Of a stretch of DNA of 64,000 nucleotides, positions 7,959 through 16,795 are shown in pieces. The notes under the pieces are model-generated. The model was not told the DNA's origin. It saw only the letters and a program-made list of their open reading frames with translations, and made no database searches. This DNA is from Sulfurospirillum diekertiae (GTDB lineage: Bacteria > Campylobacterota > Campylobacteria > Campylobacterales > Sulfurospirillaceae): NCBI RefSeq assembly GCF_002309535.1, contig NZ_CP023275.1, forward strand, positions 1,054,001 to 1,118,000, read 5' to 3'. Position 1 is the stretch's first letter; the number at the start of each line of letters is the position of its first letter. Both the position numbers and the translations under genes were made by a program.

Positions 7959-9209
7959 ATGAGAGAGATGGAAGTGTTGCATACCCATTATCAACTGATT
8001 GAAAAAGCGATCAAGTACATTGACGCGCATTTTAAAGAACAGCCCTCCATCGATGTGATTGCCAGCAGTATTGGCATGAGCAAGTACCATTTTATCCGCG
8101 TGTTTAAAGAGTATGTGGGTGTGACACCCAAACAGTTTTTACACTCGGTGACGCTCAATTACGCCAAAGAGCACATCAAAGAGTCCAAGTCCATTTTAGA
8201 CAGCACACTGGACATTGGGCTCTCGAGTGTCAGCAGGCTGCATGAGCTTTTTATCAATCTAATCGGCGTGACGCCCAAAGAGTGGCGTGAAAAGGGTAAG
8301 GATGTCATCATTACGTATGGTTTTGGCATCACGCCGTTTGGGGAAGCATTGATCGCTTATACCGACAAGGGCATTTGCTATTTAGGGTTTATCGACCAAA
8401 ACAAAGAGGCGATTTTTACACGGTTTCAAGAGCTGTGGGAAAATGCCAATCTGATCCATGATGATCTTAAAGCACAGACCTATCTGGAAAATATCTTCAT
8501 CAACAATAAAAAATACAATCTCTTGGTCAAAGGAACGAACCTTCAGATCAATGTCTGGAAAGCGCTTTTAAACCTTCCTAATGGGGCAGTCACGACCTAT
8601 CAAGATGTTGCCAACTTCATCGACCAACCCAATGCAGTGCGCGCCGTTGCCAGTGCCATTGGAAAAAACCACATTGGCTATCTCATTCCCTGTCACCGTG
8701 TCATTGCCAAAAGTGGTGCGATGAGTGGGTACAGTTGGGGCATTGAGCGTAAAAAAATCCTCCTAGCCTATGAATCTGCTTACAAGCCGAATGCTACAGC
8801 GTTTAAAATAGCGACACTAGAAGATATACCCAGTATTGACCAGTTTCTGCATGCTACGTTTCCAAAGAGTGCGCACAATCAGGCGAAAATCGTCTCCGAG
8901 ATGATACACAACGCAACGACTCACTCGCTTTTTCTTGCCCTAAATGAGACAAAAATAGTAGGAGTGCTACCTGTCCTCACCCATGTATCGGTTGTATCAG
9001 GGGAAAAAGTAGCGATGTTTGAAGCGGTGATCGTGGATGAAGCTGACAGCGACCATGCTATTGAAAAGGAATTACTTGAATATGCGCTCACTTCGTGTAC
9101 AAAAACAGGATGCAAAAGGGTGGTACTCTTAAGCGAAAATTCCTCTATACCGTATGAAGAATTAGGATTTGAACACTCTGCTAAAGGGCTTTTTCAAATA
9201 CGATTTTAA
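7959..9209 (+). CDS. AraC-type HTH / O6-alkylguanine-DNA alkyltransferase / GNAT acetyltransferase fusion
   Basis: 416 residues from the ATG at 7959, which has an AAGGAGG Shine-Dalgarno; an ATG 18 bp upstream is less likely. Order of parts: AraC-type HTH (about 8-110), alkyltransferase N-lobe and catalytic domain (about 120-272) with the active-site Pro-Cys-His-Arg motif at Cys245, then about 140 residues resembling a GNAT acetyltransferase (Ala-Thr-Leu-Glu-Asp-Ile start, and Tyr-Glu-Glu-Leu-Gly-Phe-Glu near the end). It is like Ada without the N-terminal zinc domain that senses methylphosphotriesters. The alkyltransferase removes alkyl groups from O6-guanine in a suicide reaction; the role of the extra acetyltransferase-like part is unknown. 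Confidence 0.85.
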   Translation: MREMEVLHTHYQLIEKAIKYIDAHFKEQPSIDVIASSIGMSKYHFIRVFKEYVGVTPKQFLHSVTLNYAKEHIKESKSILDSTLDIGLSSVSRLHELFINLIGVTPKEWREKGKDVIITYGFGITPFGEALIAYTDKGICYLGFIDQNKEAIFTRFQELWENANLIHDDLKAQTYLENIFINNKKYNLLVKGTNLQINVWKALLNLPNGAVTTYQDVANFIDQPNAVRAVASAIGKNHIGYLIPCHRVIAKSGAMSGYSWGIERKKILLAYESAYKPNATAFKIATLEDIPSIDQFLHATFPKSAHNQAKIVSEMIHNATTHSLFLALNETKIVGVLPVLTHVSVVSGEKVAMFEAVIVDEADSDHAIEKELLEYALTSCTKTGCKRVVLLSENSSIPYEELGFEHSAKGLFQIRF

Positions 9210-9375
9210 ATCTATCCACATAGTGTAACGCAGAGTTGAGTGCGTATTTGTCTCTTTTAATATCTCTTGCATTCTCCCAAAAATAGATCCATATCAAAAA
9301 TAGTGCTTAAAGTATGACTCAATCTTATGGGCAAAAAGTGAGCAACGCTGCATTAGAGCAAAGTATTTTTTTATA

Positions 9376-9381
9376 TATAAT
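9376..9381 (+). promoter_or_regulatory. Sigma-70 -10 box of the Cache chemoreceptor gene
   Basis: TATAAT preceded by a T-rich run, about 28 bp before the start codon and upstream of an AAGGGGG Shine-Dalgarno. T-rich upstream DNA in place of a -35 box is usual in Campylobacterota. The remaining part of the 9210-9408 gap shows nothing else. Confidence 0.5.
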
Positions 9382-9408
9382 GTCTCACAGCTTTTTAAGG
9401 GGGAACAC

Positions 9409-11289
9409 ATGTCATTTAAAGGGAAAGTCATTGGAGCACTCTGTGTTCTAATGTTTTTAAGTTTGAGTATCTTTAGTATGATTAGCTATTTTGATACGAA
9501 AAAAAACAGTGTAATACAGATTGAAACTACGCTTCACATGGCTTCACAATCGTTATCTGATTATATTGATCTATGGATCAGCACCAAGAAAAATGGCGTT
9601 GAGAGTACGGCGCGTTTTATGCAAGACATCGACTTGATGACGCCCAATGATCTGATCGCAAAGTTACAAGAGACTACTAAAGTGTTGGGGGCAATGGACT
9701 CTTATGTTGGACTAGAAGATGGCAGTATGACGATGGGTTCTGGTTCTAAACTGCCTGCGGGGTACGACCCACGTGTGAGACCATGGTATACAAAAGCCAA
9801 GCAAACCGGAAAGTTGGGTATTACCGACGTTTATATTGATGCTACCACCAACAAACCTATTGTTACGGTGATGGCTCCGATTTTGAGAGAAAAAGTATTG
9901 ATCGGTGTTTTGGGGGTTGATATCAGTTTAGATGCTCTGGTGAAAGCCATTGGTAATGTTAATTTCCGTGGAGGGTATGGCGTTTTACAAGACAGCCAAG
10001 GGCTGATCATTGCCCATCCTGATGCTAAGCTTTTAGGGAAAGCGTTTAGCACGATTGCGCCCAGCGTATCTGAACAATTTGGCACCAATAAAGAAGGGCT
10101 TATCTACTATTCGTATCAAGGTGATGAGAAAATTTTTTCCTTTAATACCTCTCTTGAGTCATCGTGGAAAATGGGCATTATTTATGATAAAAATATTGCT
10201 TATAGTTTTTTAAATCAGCAGATGAGTGAACTATTCATTGCAGGGGTAGTGATGCTTGCTTTCTCTATAGGGATTATGGTTGTATTGATTAAAGTATTGC
10301 TTCGTCCTTTGGATCGGCTCAACAGTGTAGTTGAAGAGCTCTCAAGCAATGAGGGTGATCTTCGCCATAGGTTGAGTACCACTTCCAATGATGAATTTGC
10401 GCGTGTTTCAGGCAATATCAATAAGTTCATCGAGAAGCTTCACGAAATTGTGAAAAAATCGAAAACTATCAGCCATGAAAATGCTTCAATCTCAGAAGAG
10501 CTTTCACGAACGGCTTCTGAAGTGGTGCGCAATGTCGACAGTGAATCAAAAATCATGGAAAACACGAAAGAGGATGGAATCGCTTTAGTAAAAAGTCTTG
10601 AAACCTCTGTAACGAAAGCTCAAAGTTCACAAGAAGCACTCAGCCACACGCAACATGATATTGCAGAAGTGAAAACTAAAGTGGAACAACTCGAAGTAAC
10701 CATGCAAGCCACGGCAGCCAAAGAGCAAAATTTGGCAGAACGTCTTAGTCATGTCAGCCAGAATGCTAATGAGGTCAAGGATGTCTTGAGTATTATTCGT
10801 GATATTGCGGATCAAACCAATCTATTAGCCCTCAATGCTGCCATTGAAGCAGCTCGCGCTGGGGAACATGGACGAGGATTTGCCGTGGTTGCCGATGAAG
10901 TGCGAAAATTGGCAGAGCGTACACAAAAAAGTTTAGTAGAAATTGATGCAACGATTAATGTGGTGGTTCAGTCTATTATGGATGCTAACACGGACATCGC
11001 TCAAAATGTTCAGGAAGTGCAAGCTCTTGCGACCATTACAGCTGAATTGCAAGAGGGTATGAATAATGTTTCAAAGATTATTCATGCGACGATTGATGAG
11101 AGTCATTATACCGTCAATGACTTTGTGTCCACCTCAACAAAAATTAAAAAAATTGTCGATGAAATGGGACAAATTACGATGATTTCAAAGGAAAATGTTG
11201 GAAGTATCGACAATGTTTCTAAAGCGTCAGAACATTTACATGTCATGACGGAAAATCTCAATAATGAACTGAGTAAATTCAAGTCATAA
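9409..11289 (+). CDS. Methyl-accepting chemotaxis protein with dCache sensor
   Basis: Inner-membrane chemoreceptor of 626 residues: transmembrane helix about 7-27, periplasmic double Cache domain about 30-270, second helix about 273-296, HAMP, and a full signalling hairpin with the [20 protein letters not shown] tip. The distal-to-membrane module carries Asp-Pro-Arg-Val-Arg-Pro-Trp-Tyr followed by Tyr-Ile-Asp and Gly-Val-Asp-Ile-Ser. This arrangement resembles the amino-acid-binding dCache motif (Tyr, Arg, Trp-Tyr, Asp), so an amino acid or related amine is a reasonable ligand guess. Strong terminator at 11297-11333. It shares near-identical signalling tip residues with the receptor at 466-2079. 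Confidence 0.92.
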   Translation: MSFKGKVIGALCVLMFLSLSIFSMISYFDTKKNSVIQIETTLHMASQSLSDYIDLWISTKKNGVESTARFMQDIDLMTPNDLIAKLQETTKVLGAMDSYVGLEDGSMTMGSGSKLPAGYDPRVRPWYTKAKQTGKLGITDVYIDATTNKPIVTVMAPILREKVLIGVLGVDISLDALVKAIGNVNFRGGYGVLQDSQGLIIAHPDAKLLGKAFSTIAPSVSEQFGTNKEGLIYYSYQGDEKIFSFNTSLESSWKMGIIYDKNIAYSFLNQQMSELFIAGVVMLAFSIGIMVVLIKVLLRPLDRLNSVVEELSSNEGDLRHRLSTTSNDEFARVSGNINKFIEKLHEIVKKSKTISHENASISEELSRTASEVVRNVDSESKIMENTKEDGIALVKSLETSVTKAQSSQEALSHTQHDIAEVKTKVEQLEVTMQATAAKEQNLAERLSHVSQNANEVKDVLSIIRDIADQTNLLALNAAIEAARAGEHGRGFAVVADEVRKLAERTQKSLVEIDATINVVVQSIMDANTDIAQNVQEVQALATITAELQEGMNNVSKIIHATIDESHYTVNDFVSTSTKIKKIVDEMGQITMISKENVGSIDNVSKASEHLHVMTENLNNELSKFKS

Positions 11290-11296
11290 GATATTC

Positions 11297-11340
11297 AAAG
11301 TGCTCAAGTAAAGCAACATTACTTGGGCACTTTAAGCTTT
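11297..11340 (+). terminator. Intrinsic terminator of the Cache chemoreceptor gene
   Basis: A 15-bp stem (AAAGTGCTCAAGTAA / TTACTTGGGCACTTT, one G-U pair) with a 7-nt loop, followed by a short T-rich stretch. Confidence 0.8.
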
Positions 11341-11378
11341 TAGTCTGTACAATCTTCGCAAAAATACAAAGAGTACCC

Positions 11379-12005
11379 ATGTTAGAAAAAGAACAACTCA
11401 GAGGACTTTATGTCCTGACCGATGCAACACTCACCCCAGCAGAGAGCATGCTTGAACAAGTCGAACGCGTTTTAAAATCGGGCGTTAAAGTCATCCAATA
11501 CCGTGATAAATATGCCAGTGATGAAGAGGCAGAAAAACAGTGTATCAGACTTCAAGCGTTGTGCGATGTGTATGAAGCGATTTTTATCATCGATGATCGT
11601 TTAGAAATTGCCTATAGAATCAATGCCGATGGGTTACATGTTGGCGAGGATGATGTCAGTTACGAAGAAGCACGCGCACTGCTTGGAGACGATAAAATCA
11701 TTGGTGTTTCGTGCTATGGTGACTTAGAACGTGCCAAAAAATACGCCAGCCTTGGAGCAGACTACGTTGCCTTTGGCGCATTTTTTCCTTCACCCACCAA
11801 ACCTCACGCTACAATGGTAGCACCTGAAATCCTTCAAAGGGCAAAAGAACAGTTGAGTGTGCCTATTTGTGCGATTGGGGGAATTAATGCGGAAAATATT
11901 GAACAGCTTTCATGCTACGATATTGCAATGTACTCACTTATTAGTGCGGTGTACAAAGACGATGCTATCGAGGAAAATTTAGAAAAATTACAAGCGAAAA
12001 TTTAG
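11379..12005 (+). CDS. thiE: Thiamine-phosphate synthase
   Basis: 208-residue TIM-barrel enzyme that joins hydroxymethylpyrimidine pyrophosphate and thiazole phosphate to make thiamine monophosphate in the cytosol. Family signatures: Leu-Tyr-Val-Leu-Thr-Asp at the first strand, Val-Ile-Gln-Tyr-Arg-Asp-Lys, Ile-Asp-Asp-Arg-Leu, Gly-Leu-His-Val-Gly-Glu-Asp-Asp, Gly-Val-Ser-Cys-Tyr (family usually Ser), Phe-Phe-Pro-Ser-Pro-Thr-Lys, and Ile-Gly-Gly-Ile. Length is normal. The acyltransferase gene follows after 10 bp, so they are co-transcribed, though no functional link is evident. Confidence 0.92.
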   Translation: MLEKEQLRGLYVLTDATLTPAESMLEQVERVLKSGVKVIQYRDKYASDEEAEKQCIRLQALCDVYEAIFIIDDRLEIAYRINADGLHVGEDDVSYEEARALLGDDKIIGVSCYGDLERAKKYASLGADYVAFGAFFPSPTKPHATMVAPEILQRAKEQLSVPICAIGGINAENIEQLSCYDIAMYSLISAVYKDDAIEENLEKLQAKI

Positions 12006-12015
12006 AGGAGCGGGC

Positions 12016-13002
12016 ATGGTTTTAGAAAAGTTTGATGTCTCCATCACCAATGCAAGTAAAGGAATGGCACTGATGCTGATTTTGTGGCATCATCTTTTCT
12101 ATGAAAAACCCGAAATGGGTCTGATCGTTTTTCAAGCAGCACTTTTAGCCAAAGTGTGTGTGGGTATTTACGTGGTGCTCAGTGGTTATGGCTTGTCAGA
12201 ATCTGTTAAAAAAAGAGGGCTTGAGCTGGGCGCTTTTTACAAACGTAGAATGCTCAAGCTTTACATGAATTATTGGCTGATAGCGCTTCTTTTTGTGCCC
12301 ATTGGTGTATGGTTTATGGACAGATCACTCTCGAGCGTTTACGGAGAGCATGTATTTCAAGGCTTTTTACTTCAGATGCTCGGTGTTCATATGTTTACGT
12401 GGGTTGGCTATGGTTATAACGCGACATGGTGGTTTATGAGCCTTATTATCGTGCTGTATGCTATTTTTCCGCTGGTTTATACACTGATTAAAAAATTTCC
12501 TCTTAGCTTTTTAGCGTTCAGTGCATGGCTGATGTTTGTACCAATTCCCTTGGTCAATGACTGGATATTTCCTTTTGCGGTGGGGGTTTATCTTTCGCAA
12601 AAAGATGGGTTTGTCAAACTTTTGGTTTGGCTTGACAAGCAAGGCAAAGCTCGCTTTATAACGCTTCTCATTTTAACCATAGCGGTTGCATGGTACAGAC
12701 AAAATGGTTGGTTGTTTGATAGCACCAGGGCCGATGCTTTCTTTGCAATTTTGCTAATTCTTTGGACGACAGAGTTGGTTGTTTTTTCTTCTATTGCCAA
12801 AAAAGCGTTTGAGTTTGTGGGCATTCATTCCTTTAATATCTTCTTGTTTCATACGTTTATTTACTACTATTATTTCCCTGATTTTATCTATAGCTTCAAA
12901 TATCCGGTGCTCATTTTTGCAGTGCTTTTAGGAATTTGTTTGGTGATTTCAGTGGGGATCGAAAAGTTTAAGAAAGAGATTGGATTTGATAAATTAATTT
13001 AA
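12016..13002 (+). CDS. Acyltransferase 3-family membrane protein
   Basis: 328 residues with about ten hydrophobic helices. The N-terminal segment (Ala-Ser-Lys-Gly-Met-Ala-Leu then Leu-Trp-His-His, His25/His26) fits the Acyl_transf_3 family, whose members O-acylate surface sugars or lipids using cytoplasmic acyl-CoA. A Leu-Ser-Gly-Tyr-Gly motif and a mid-protein Trp-Trp-Phe-Met-Ser segment also fit. The acceptor is unknown; the thiE neighbour gives no clue. Shine-Dalgarno AGAGGAG precedes the ATG. Terminator at 13014-13035. Confidence 0.8.
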   Translation: MVLEKFDVSITNASKGMALMLILWHHLFYEKPEMGLIVFQAALLAKVCVGIYVVLSGYGLSESVKKRGLELGAFYKRRMLKLYMNYWLIALLFVPIGVWFMDRSLSSVYGEHVFQGFLLQMLGVHMFTWVGYGYNATWWFMSLIIVLYAIFPLVYTLIKKFPLSFLAFSAWLMFVPIPLVNDWIFPFAVGVYLSQKDGFVKLLVWLDKQGKARFITLLILTIAVAWYRQNGWLFDSTRADAFFAILLILWTTELVVFSSIAKKAFEFVGIHSFNIFLFHTFIYYYYFPDFIYSFKYPVLIFAVLLGICLVISVGIEKFKKEIGFDKLI

Positions 13003-13013
13003 AAAAACGATTT

Positions 13014-13035
13014 AGAGATGTCTTTTGACATCTCT
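13014..13035. terminator. Bidirectional terminator between convergent genes
   Basis: AGAGATGTC / GACATCTCT stem with a TTTT loop. The next 12 bp are the perfect palindrome at 13035-13046, whose TTTA adds the T-run for plus-strand transcripts. Confidence 0.75.
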
Positions 13036-13046
13036 TTACATGTAAA
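13035..13046. repeat. 12-bp palindrome TTTACATGTAAA
   Basis: Perfect copy fused to the 3' side of a terminator hairpin, 3 bp before the stop codon of the minus-strand ferritin-like gene. Confidence 0.95.
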
Positions 13047-13048
13047 GA

Positions 13049-13558
13049 TTATAACGTTGCTTTTTGAACAAATTTATCGCTTAAATGGTTAAATTCGGCA
13101 CTTTCTACCCAGCTTTCAGGTGCACTGACATATTCAACTAAATTTTCTAAAAGTACAAGATGCGATCGCTCTTCTTCTGCAATGCGTAAAAATGCTTTTT
13201 TTTGTTCGCCATCTTCTAACATCAAAGCTTTTTCAGTATAAAACTTGTAACTGCTGTCTTCAGAGCGTAAAGCACTTTTGTAAAACTCTATTTGATCTTG
13301 TGTAAAACGAGGGGAAGTGTTCTCTTTTCGCATTTTTTGAAAGATGTTTTGCGTATGTTTAAAAATATCCACAGTAGGTTGTGTTGGTATCACTTGATTT
13401 TTATTCATTTTGTCAAAGACAACATAGTGTTTTGCCTCTTCATCTGCCAGCATCGTGAGGATTGCTTTTACGCCTACATTATCTGTTTTAGACGCAAGTT
13501 CTCGGTAGTATCGCTCACCATCTTTTTCGACATTCATTGCATATTCATAGATATTCAT
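13049..13558 (-). CDS. Ferritin-like (rubrerythrin-related) diiron protein
   Basis: 169 residues forming a four-helix bundle. Glu11, then Glu41-x-x-His44 (Asp-Glu-Glu-Ala-Lys-His), and later Glu-Glu-Glu-Arg-Ser-His give the two ExxH-type iron sites of the ferritin-like COG1633 family. It lacks the C-terminal rubredoxin domain of true rubrerythrins. Members are thought to act in peroxide detoxification or iron handling in anaerobes and microaerophiles; the exact reaction is not shown by the sequence. Monocistronic. Confidence 0.82.
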   Translation of the reverse strand: MNIYEYAMNVEKDGERYYRELASKTDNVGVKAILTMLADEEAKHYVVFDKMNKNQVIPTQPTVDIFKHTQNIFQKMRKENTSPRFTQDQIEFYKSALRSEDSSYKFYTEKALMLEDGEQKKAFLRIAEEERSHLVLLENLVEYVSAPESWVESAEFNHLSDKFVQKATL

Positions 13559-13645
13559 TGCACACCCCTTTTTGGTTTATTGTTAAGATAAGTCCCTCGT
13601 TATTTTATAGAGAATAAATGATAAAGAGTCGATAAAGAATTGCAA

Positions 13646-14287
13646 TTAATCCAAGATAAGAAATAAAACTGCGAAGAAATGAAGCACACTTCCTCCTAAA
13701 ACAAAAAAATGCCAAATTGCGTGGTTGAGGTAAAGTTTTCGCCACACGTAAAAAATAACACCTACCGTGTATGTAAGACCACCTGCTGCTAGGAGGGAAA
13801 GGGTGAGTGTATCAAGATTGGCAACGAGTGTCTTAACCGCACCCACAACCATCCACCCCATGAGAACATAGAGAACCAAAGAGGGACGACGAAAACGCTG
13901 AGGGAAAAAAATATTAAGGCTGACACCCAGTGCGGCAATACCCCAGGCAATACCAAAAAGTATCCAACCCGTCTCACCTTTAATGCCGAGTAAACAGATC
14001 GGTGTGTAAGTTCCTGCAATAAGAATGTAAATGGCACAATGATCGATTTGTTGTAAAATAGATTTTGTCTTAGGACTGCAAATAGCGTGGTAGAGCGTTG
14101 AAGCACCGTACATGACTATTAAGGAGAGTCCAAAAACAAGCGCACTTGCAATTTTTGCGCCATCGCCACTTTGAGCGGCAAACACACACATAATGCTTAA
14201 AGCACTGACACTGAGTAGCAATCCAATGCCGTGTATGGTACTGTGCCAAATCTCTTCAATCAAAGAGTAGGAATGTGTATTGTCCAT
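13646..14287 (-). CDS. trhA: Hemolysin III / TrhA family (PAQR) membrane protein
   Basis: 213 residues with seven predicted membrane helices. The family signature is clear: an N-terminal Glu-Glu-Ile-Trp-His-Ser-x-x-His-Gly-Ile-Gly block, Ser-Thr-Leu-Tyr-His, Asp-His-Cys-Ala-Ile-Tyr-Ile-Leu-Ile-Ala-Gly-Thr-Tyr-Thr-Pro, and the C-terminal His-Ala-Ile-Trp-His. The conserved histidines and aspartate form a metal-hydrolase-like site in PAQR proteins. In bacteria the family is linked to membrane lipid homeostasis; cytolysis is not implied. A minus-strand -10 box lies at 14314-14319. Confidence 0.88.
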   Translation of the reverse strand: MDNTHSYSLIEEIWHSTIHGIGLLLSVSALSIMCVFAAQSGDGAKIASALVFGLSLIVMYGASTLYHAICSPKTKSILQQIDHCAIYILIAGTYTPICLLGIKGETGWILFGIAWGIAALGVSLNIFFPQRFRRPSLVLYVLMGWMVVGAVKTLVANLDTLTLSLLAAGGLTYTVGVIFYVWRKLYLNHAIWHFFVLGGSVLHFFAVLFLILD

Positions 14288-14313
14288 ATGTCCTCCTTTA
14301 TCATTTATGGTTT

Positions 14314-14319
14314 ATTATA
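14314..14319 (-). promoter_or_regulatory. -10 box of the TrhA-type gene
   Basis: TATAAT on the minus strand about 27 bp before the start codon. Confidence 0.45.
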
Positions 14320-14387
14320 CTCCGAAATAGTCAATAAATTTTCGGGAGTATCGTCTAAGGCATTTGGCGGTATCATACACTTTTATT

Positions 14388-14399
14388 TTTACATGTAAA
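14388..14399. repeat. 12-bp palindrome TTTACATGTAAA at a ribosome-binding site
   Basis: Perfect copy whose 3' AAA runs straight into the GGAGAG Shine-Dalgarno of the LysE-type gene. Confidence 0.95.
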
Positions 14400-14410
14400 A
14401 GGAGAGAGTG

Positions 14411-15037
14411 ATGCTCGATTTTCAAACGATTGTCATGTTTGTAGGTGCTTCAACGCTTTTAGCGCTTGCTCCAGGACCGGATATACTTTTTGTCTTAACG
14501 CAATCAATGACCAAAGGAAGTCGCTCTGGCATCGTAATTGCACTGGGACTTTGCAGTGGGCTTGTGTTTCACACAACAGCCGTAGCACTGGGTGTTGCTG
14601 TTATCTTTCAAACGTCCATTATTGCTTTTAGCCTTCTCAAATTTGTAGGAGCTACGTATCTGTTATACCTAGCATTTATGGCGTTTAAAGATGCCAGCAA
14701 GAGTAAACTGGAGTCCGATAAAAGTTCACTCAGTCTTAAAGCGCTTTATAAACGCGGCATCTTTATGAACATCACCAACCCTAAAGTTTCTATCTTTTTC
14801 TTAGCATTTTTGCCACAGTTTACGAACGCTGAACTCGGCAATGTAACAGGGCAAATCTTCACACTTGGTGCGCTTTTTATGCTTTGCGCCTTTGTTGTTT
14901 TTACGTTGGTGTCGCTTTTGGCTGGTCGTGTGGGTGATTGGTTCAGTAAAACCAAAAATGGCGAGAAAATTTTAAACCGTATCGCAGGTACGATCTTCGC
15001 AGGCTTAGCGATTAAATTAGCGCTCTCATCACGATGA
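14411..15037 (+). CDS. LysE/RhtB-family amino-acid exporter
   Basis: 208 residues, six hydrophobic helices. The N-terminal Ala-Pro-Gly-Pro-Asp-Ile-Leu-Phe-Val motif and the Asn-Pro-Lys motif (Asn-Ile-Thr-Asn-Pro-Lys-Val-Ser-Ile-Phe-Phe) are diagnostic for the LysE/RhtB superfamily, which exports amino acids such as homoserine, threonine or leucine. The ATG at 14411 is preferred over the GTG at 14408 because of spacing from GGAGAG. The stop codon overlaps the start of a 30-residue ORF (15034). Confidence 0.88.
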   Translation: MLDFQTIVMFVGASTLLALAPGPDILFVLTQSMTKGSRSGIVIALGLCSGLVFHTTAVALGVAVIFQTSIIAFSLLKFVGATYLLYLAFMAFKDASKSKLESDKSSLSLKALYKRGIFMNITNPKVSIFFLAFLPQFTNAELGNVTGQIFTLGALFMLCAFVVFTLVSLLAGRVGDWFSKTKNGEKILNRIAGTIFAGLAIKLALSSR

Positions 15038-15126
15038 AAAAATCTCAACTTTTAGCGGTTATTTTAGCGCTTATTGCAGGGGTTTTACTGATTGAAATTG
15101 TTTTGCAAAGTCTCTTAGGTTCGTAA
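15034..15126 (+). CDS. 30-residue single-helix membrane peptide overlapping the LysE-type gene
   Basis: ATG at 15034 overlaps the exporter stop codon (ATGA), the usual layout for translational coupling. The product begins Met-Lys-Lys-Ser-Gln and continues with one hydrophobic stretch (about residues 6-26) rich in Leu, Ile, Val and Ala, ending Ser-Leu-Leu-Gly-Ser. It could be a small accessory of the exporter. It is not recognised, and could be a chance ORF; the overlap and the hydrophobic profile are the only support. Confidence 0.5.
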   Translation: MKKSQLLAVILALIAGVLLIEIVLQSLLGS

Positions 15127-15133
15127 AATAGTG

Positions 15134-15162
15134 AATTAGGCTTTTACATGTAAAGCCTAATT
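15134..15162. terminator. Bidirectional hairpin built on a 12-bp palindrome
   Basis: AATTAGGC (15134-15141) pairs with GCCTAATT (15155-15162). The interior is the perfect TTTACATGTAAA palindrome plus one unpaired T. It lies between the convergent 30-residue ORF and the EamA gene and overlaps the latter's stop codon. Confidence 0.7.
15143..15154. repeat. 12-bp palindrome TTTACATGTAAA
   Basis: Perfect copy forming the centre of the convergent-gene hairpin at 15134-15162. Confidence 0.95.
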
Positions 15163-16062
15163 GAGTTTCTCTTTTGCCCGAAAGCGTGGGAGCTGAGAGA
15201 TAATAATACCCCCAAAAATAACAAAGCTTGCCATCATCTCTGTTTGACTTAAGACTTCGCCCAAGAAGAAGTAGGCAAGAAGAACGGTAAATACGGGGAT
15301 AAGATTGACAAAGACTGAGGCGCGTGAAGCTTCAATGCGACTGAGAGCTAGGTTAAACATGCCATACCCTCCAAGGGTTACTACGATGCCAAGGTAACAC
15401 AACCAGCCCAACGCTTCCCAAGAGAGATTGAGTGGCACACCCCATGATTCCCACAGCGCCAAAGGGAAGAAAAAAAGTGTTCCCACAAAGGCTTGAATTG
15501 CGGTTAAGAAGAGGGCAGAGAAGCGTTGGCTAAGGTAACGTACTGAGATGGCGTACCATGTTCCACAGATCATCGCACAAAATTCTAAGAAGTTTCCTAA
15601 AAGCGGATTGGTCGCGTGTTCACTGCTTTGGGCTCCAAGGCTCAGCCAAACAGCTCCTGCAACGGCTAAAGCAGAGCCTATCACCACACGTTTACTGAGG
15701 TACTCTTTGAGCACAAAACTTGCTGCAATCGCTGTCATCAGAGGCATCATCGAGGTGATCATACCTGCTTGCGAAGCGGTAGTGAGTTGTAACGCTTTGG
15801 CTTCAAAAATGAAGTAAAGGCAGGGTTCAAAAAAGGTCAGAAGTAAAATGTACTTGATATCTTTTTTCGTAAATTCAAACGTAGAAAACTGTTTGATAAA
15901 GTAGACGAAGCAGAGACTCGCAATGGACATACGACCAAACATCGCACTCATGGGTCCCAAAACACCAAGAACGGCTTTGAGGGCGATAAAAGAGCTTGCC
16001 CATGTCAGCATGGCGATGAGTAAAAATACGATCCCAATTAAATCAATGCGTTCTTGCTTCAT
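15157..16062 (-). CDS. EamA/DMT-superfamily metabolite transporter
   Basis: 301 residues with ten hydrophobic helices arranged as two EamA repeats of five. The first begins Leu-Thr-Trp-Ala-Ser-Ser-Phe-Ile-Ala-Leu-Lys; the second shows Cys-Gly-Thr-Trp-Tyr-Ala. The C-terminal repeat ends with Glu-Val-Leu-Ser-Gln. Substrate is unknown; the family exports amino acids, nucleosides or other small metabolites from the cytoplasm. It stands alone, convergent with the LysE-type unit. Confidence 0.88.
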   Translation of the reverse strand: MKQERIDLIGIVFLLIAMLTWASSFIALKAVLGVLGPMSAMFGRMSIASLCFVYFIKQFSTFEFTKKDIKYILLLTFFEPCLYFIFEAKALQLTTASQAGMITSMMPLMTAIAASFVLKEYLSKRVVIGSALAVAGAVWLSLGAQSSEHATNPLLGNFLEFCAMICGTWYAISVRYLSQRFSALFLTAIQAFVGTLFFFPLALWESWGVPLNLSWEALGWLCYLGIVVTLGGYGMFNLALSRIEASRASVFVNLIPVFTVLLAYFFLGEVLSQTEMMASFVIFGGIIISQLPRFRAKEKLN

Positions 16063-16144
16063 TATGTAATCTCTCTCTTAAAAAATGTGTGCCATTGTAC
16101 CGCCTCTTTGCTAAAAACAGCGATATTTTGAGTACAATGAGTTT

Positions 16145-16795
16145 ATGGAACTATTCAGCTTACGCAACATCATTCTTATCATTCTGATCATCATCGGCAT
16201 CAACTACTATAAAAGTAGACAAGAAGTTGATGTGCAAAGTCTCGCTTTGCCACTGGATACCAAAGTGCTTGCTTTTGGCGACAGTCTAACCTTTGGCTAT
16301 GGAGCACCAAGCGAAAAAAGCTACCCTTCTGACTTAGTCGATCTTTTACATGTAACGGTCATCAACGAAGGGGTCAATGGAGAACTCAGTGAACAAGGTT
16401 TGGCTCGTTTAGCAGGTGTTCTTGAACGCCACAAACCAGACATTTTAGTTTTATGCCATGGTGGCAATGATATTTTACGTAAAATTGATGTGGCTCAAAC
16501 GAAACATAATCTCAATGAAATGGTCAAGTTAGCCAAAGAACAGGGCATTTATGTCCTCTTGGTCGGTGTGCCAACGTTTGGTATTTTAAATTTTGATGTG
16601 CCACCGTTTTACTATGAGGTGGCGAAAGAGAATAACATTGAGATTGAAGATAGCAGTCTTAAAAAAATCTTTGACAACGAAACCACGCTTAAGTCTGACA
16701 AGGTTCACCCAAATGCCGATGGCTACGAATTGATGGCTAAAAGCATCGCTCGAATGCTGAGTGAAAACTACCACCCATCAGCGAAAGCGTTTTAA
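16145..16795 (+). CDS. SGNH/GDSL esterase (TesA/arylesterase-like)
   Basis: 216 residues. An N-terminal hydrophobic anchor (about 8-22) suggests a periplasmic, membrane-tethered or secreted enzyme. All four SGNH blocks are present: Gly-Asp-Ser with nucleophile Ser47, Gly79 in Asn-Gly-Glu, Gly-Gly-Asn-Asp at 106-109, and Asp185-x-x-His188 completing the triad. Expected to hydrolyse acyl esters or thioesters of lysophospholipids or similar. A near-perfect palindrome copy (16345-16356) is read as Leu-His-Val-Thr. The 3' end overlaps the convergent gene by 18 bp. Confidence 0.87.
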   Translation: MELFSLRNIILIILIIIGINYYKSRQEVDVQSLALPLDTKVLAFGDSLTFGYGAPSEKSYPSDLVDLLHVTVINEGVNGELSEQGLARLAGVLERHKPDILVLCHGGNDILRKIDVAQTKHNLNEMVKLAKEQGIYVLLVGVPTFGILNFDVPPFYYEVAKENNIEIEDSSLKKIFDNETTLKSDKVHPNADGYELMAKSIARMLSENYHPSAKAF

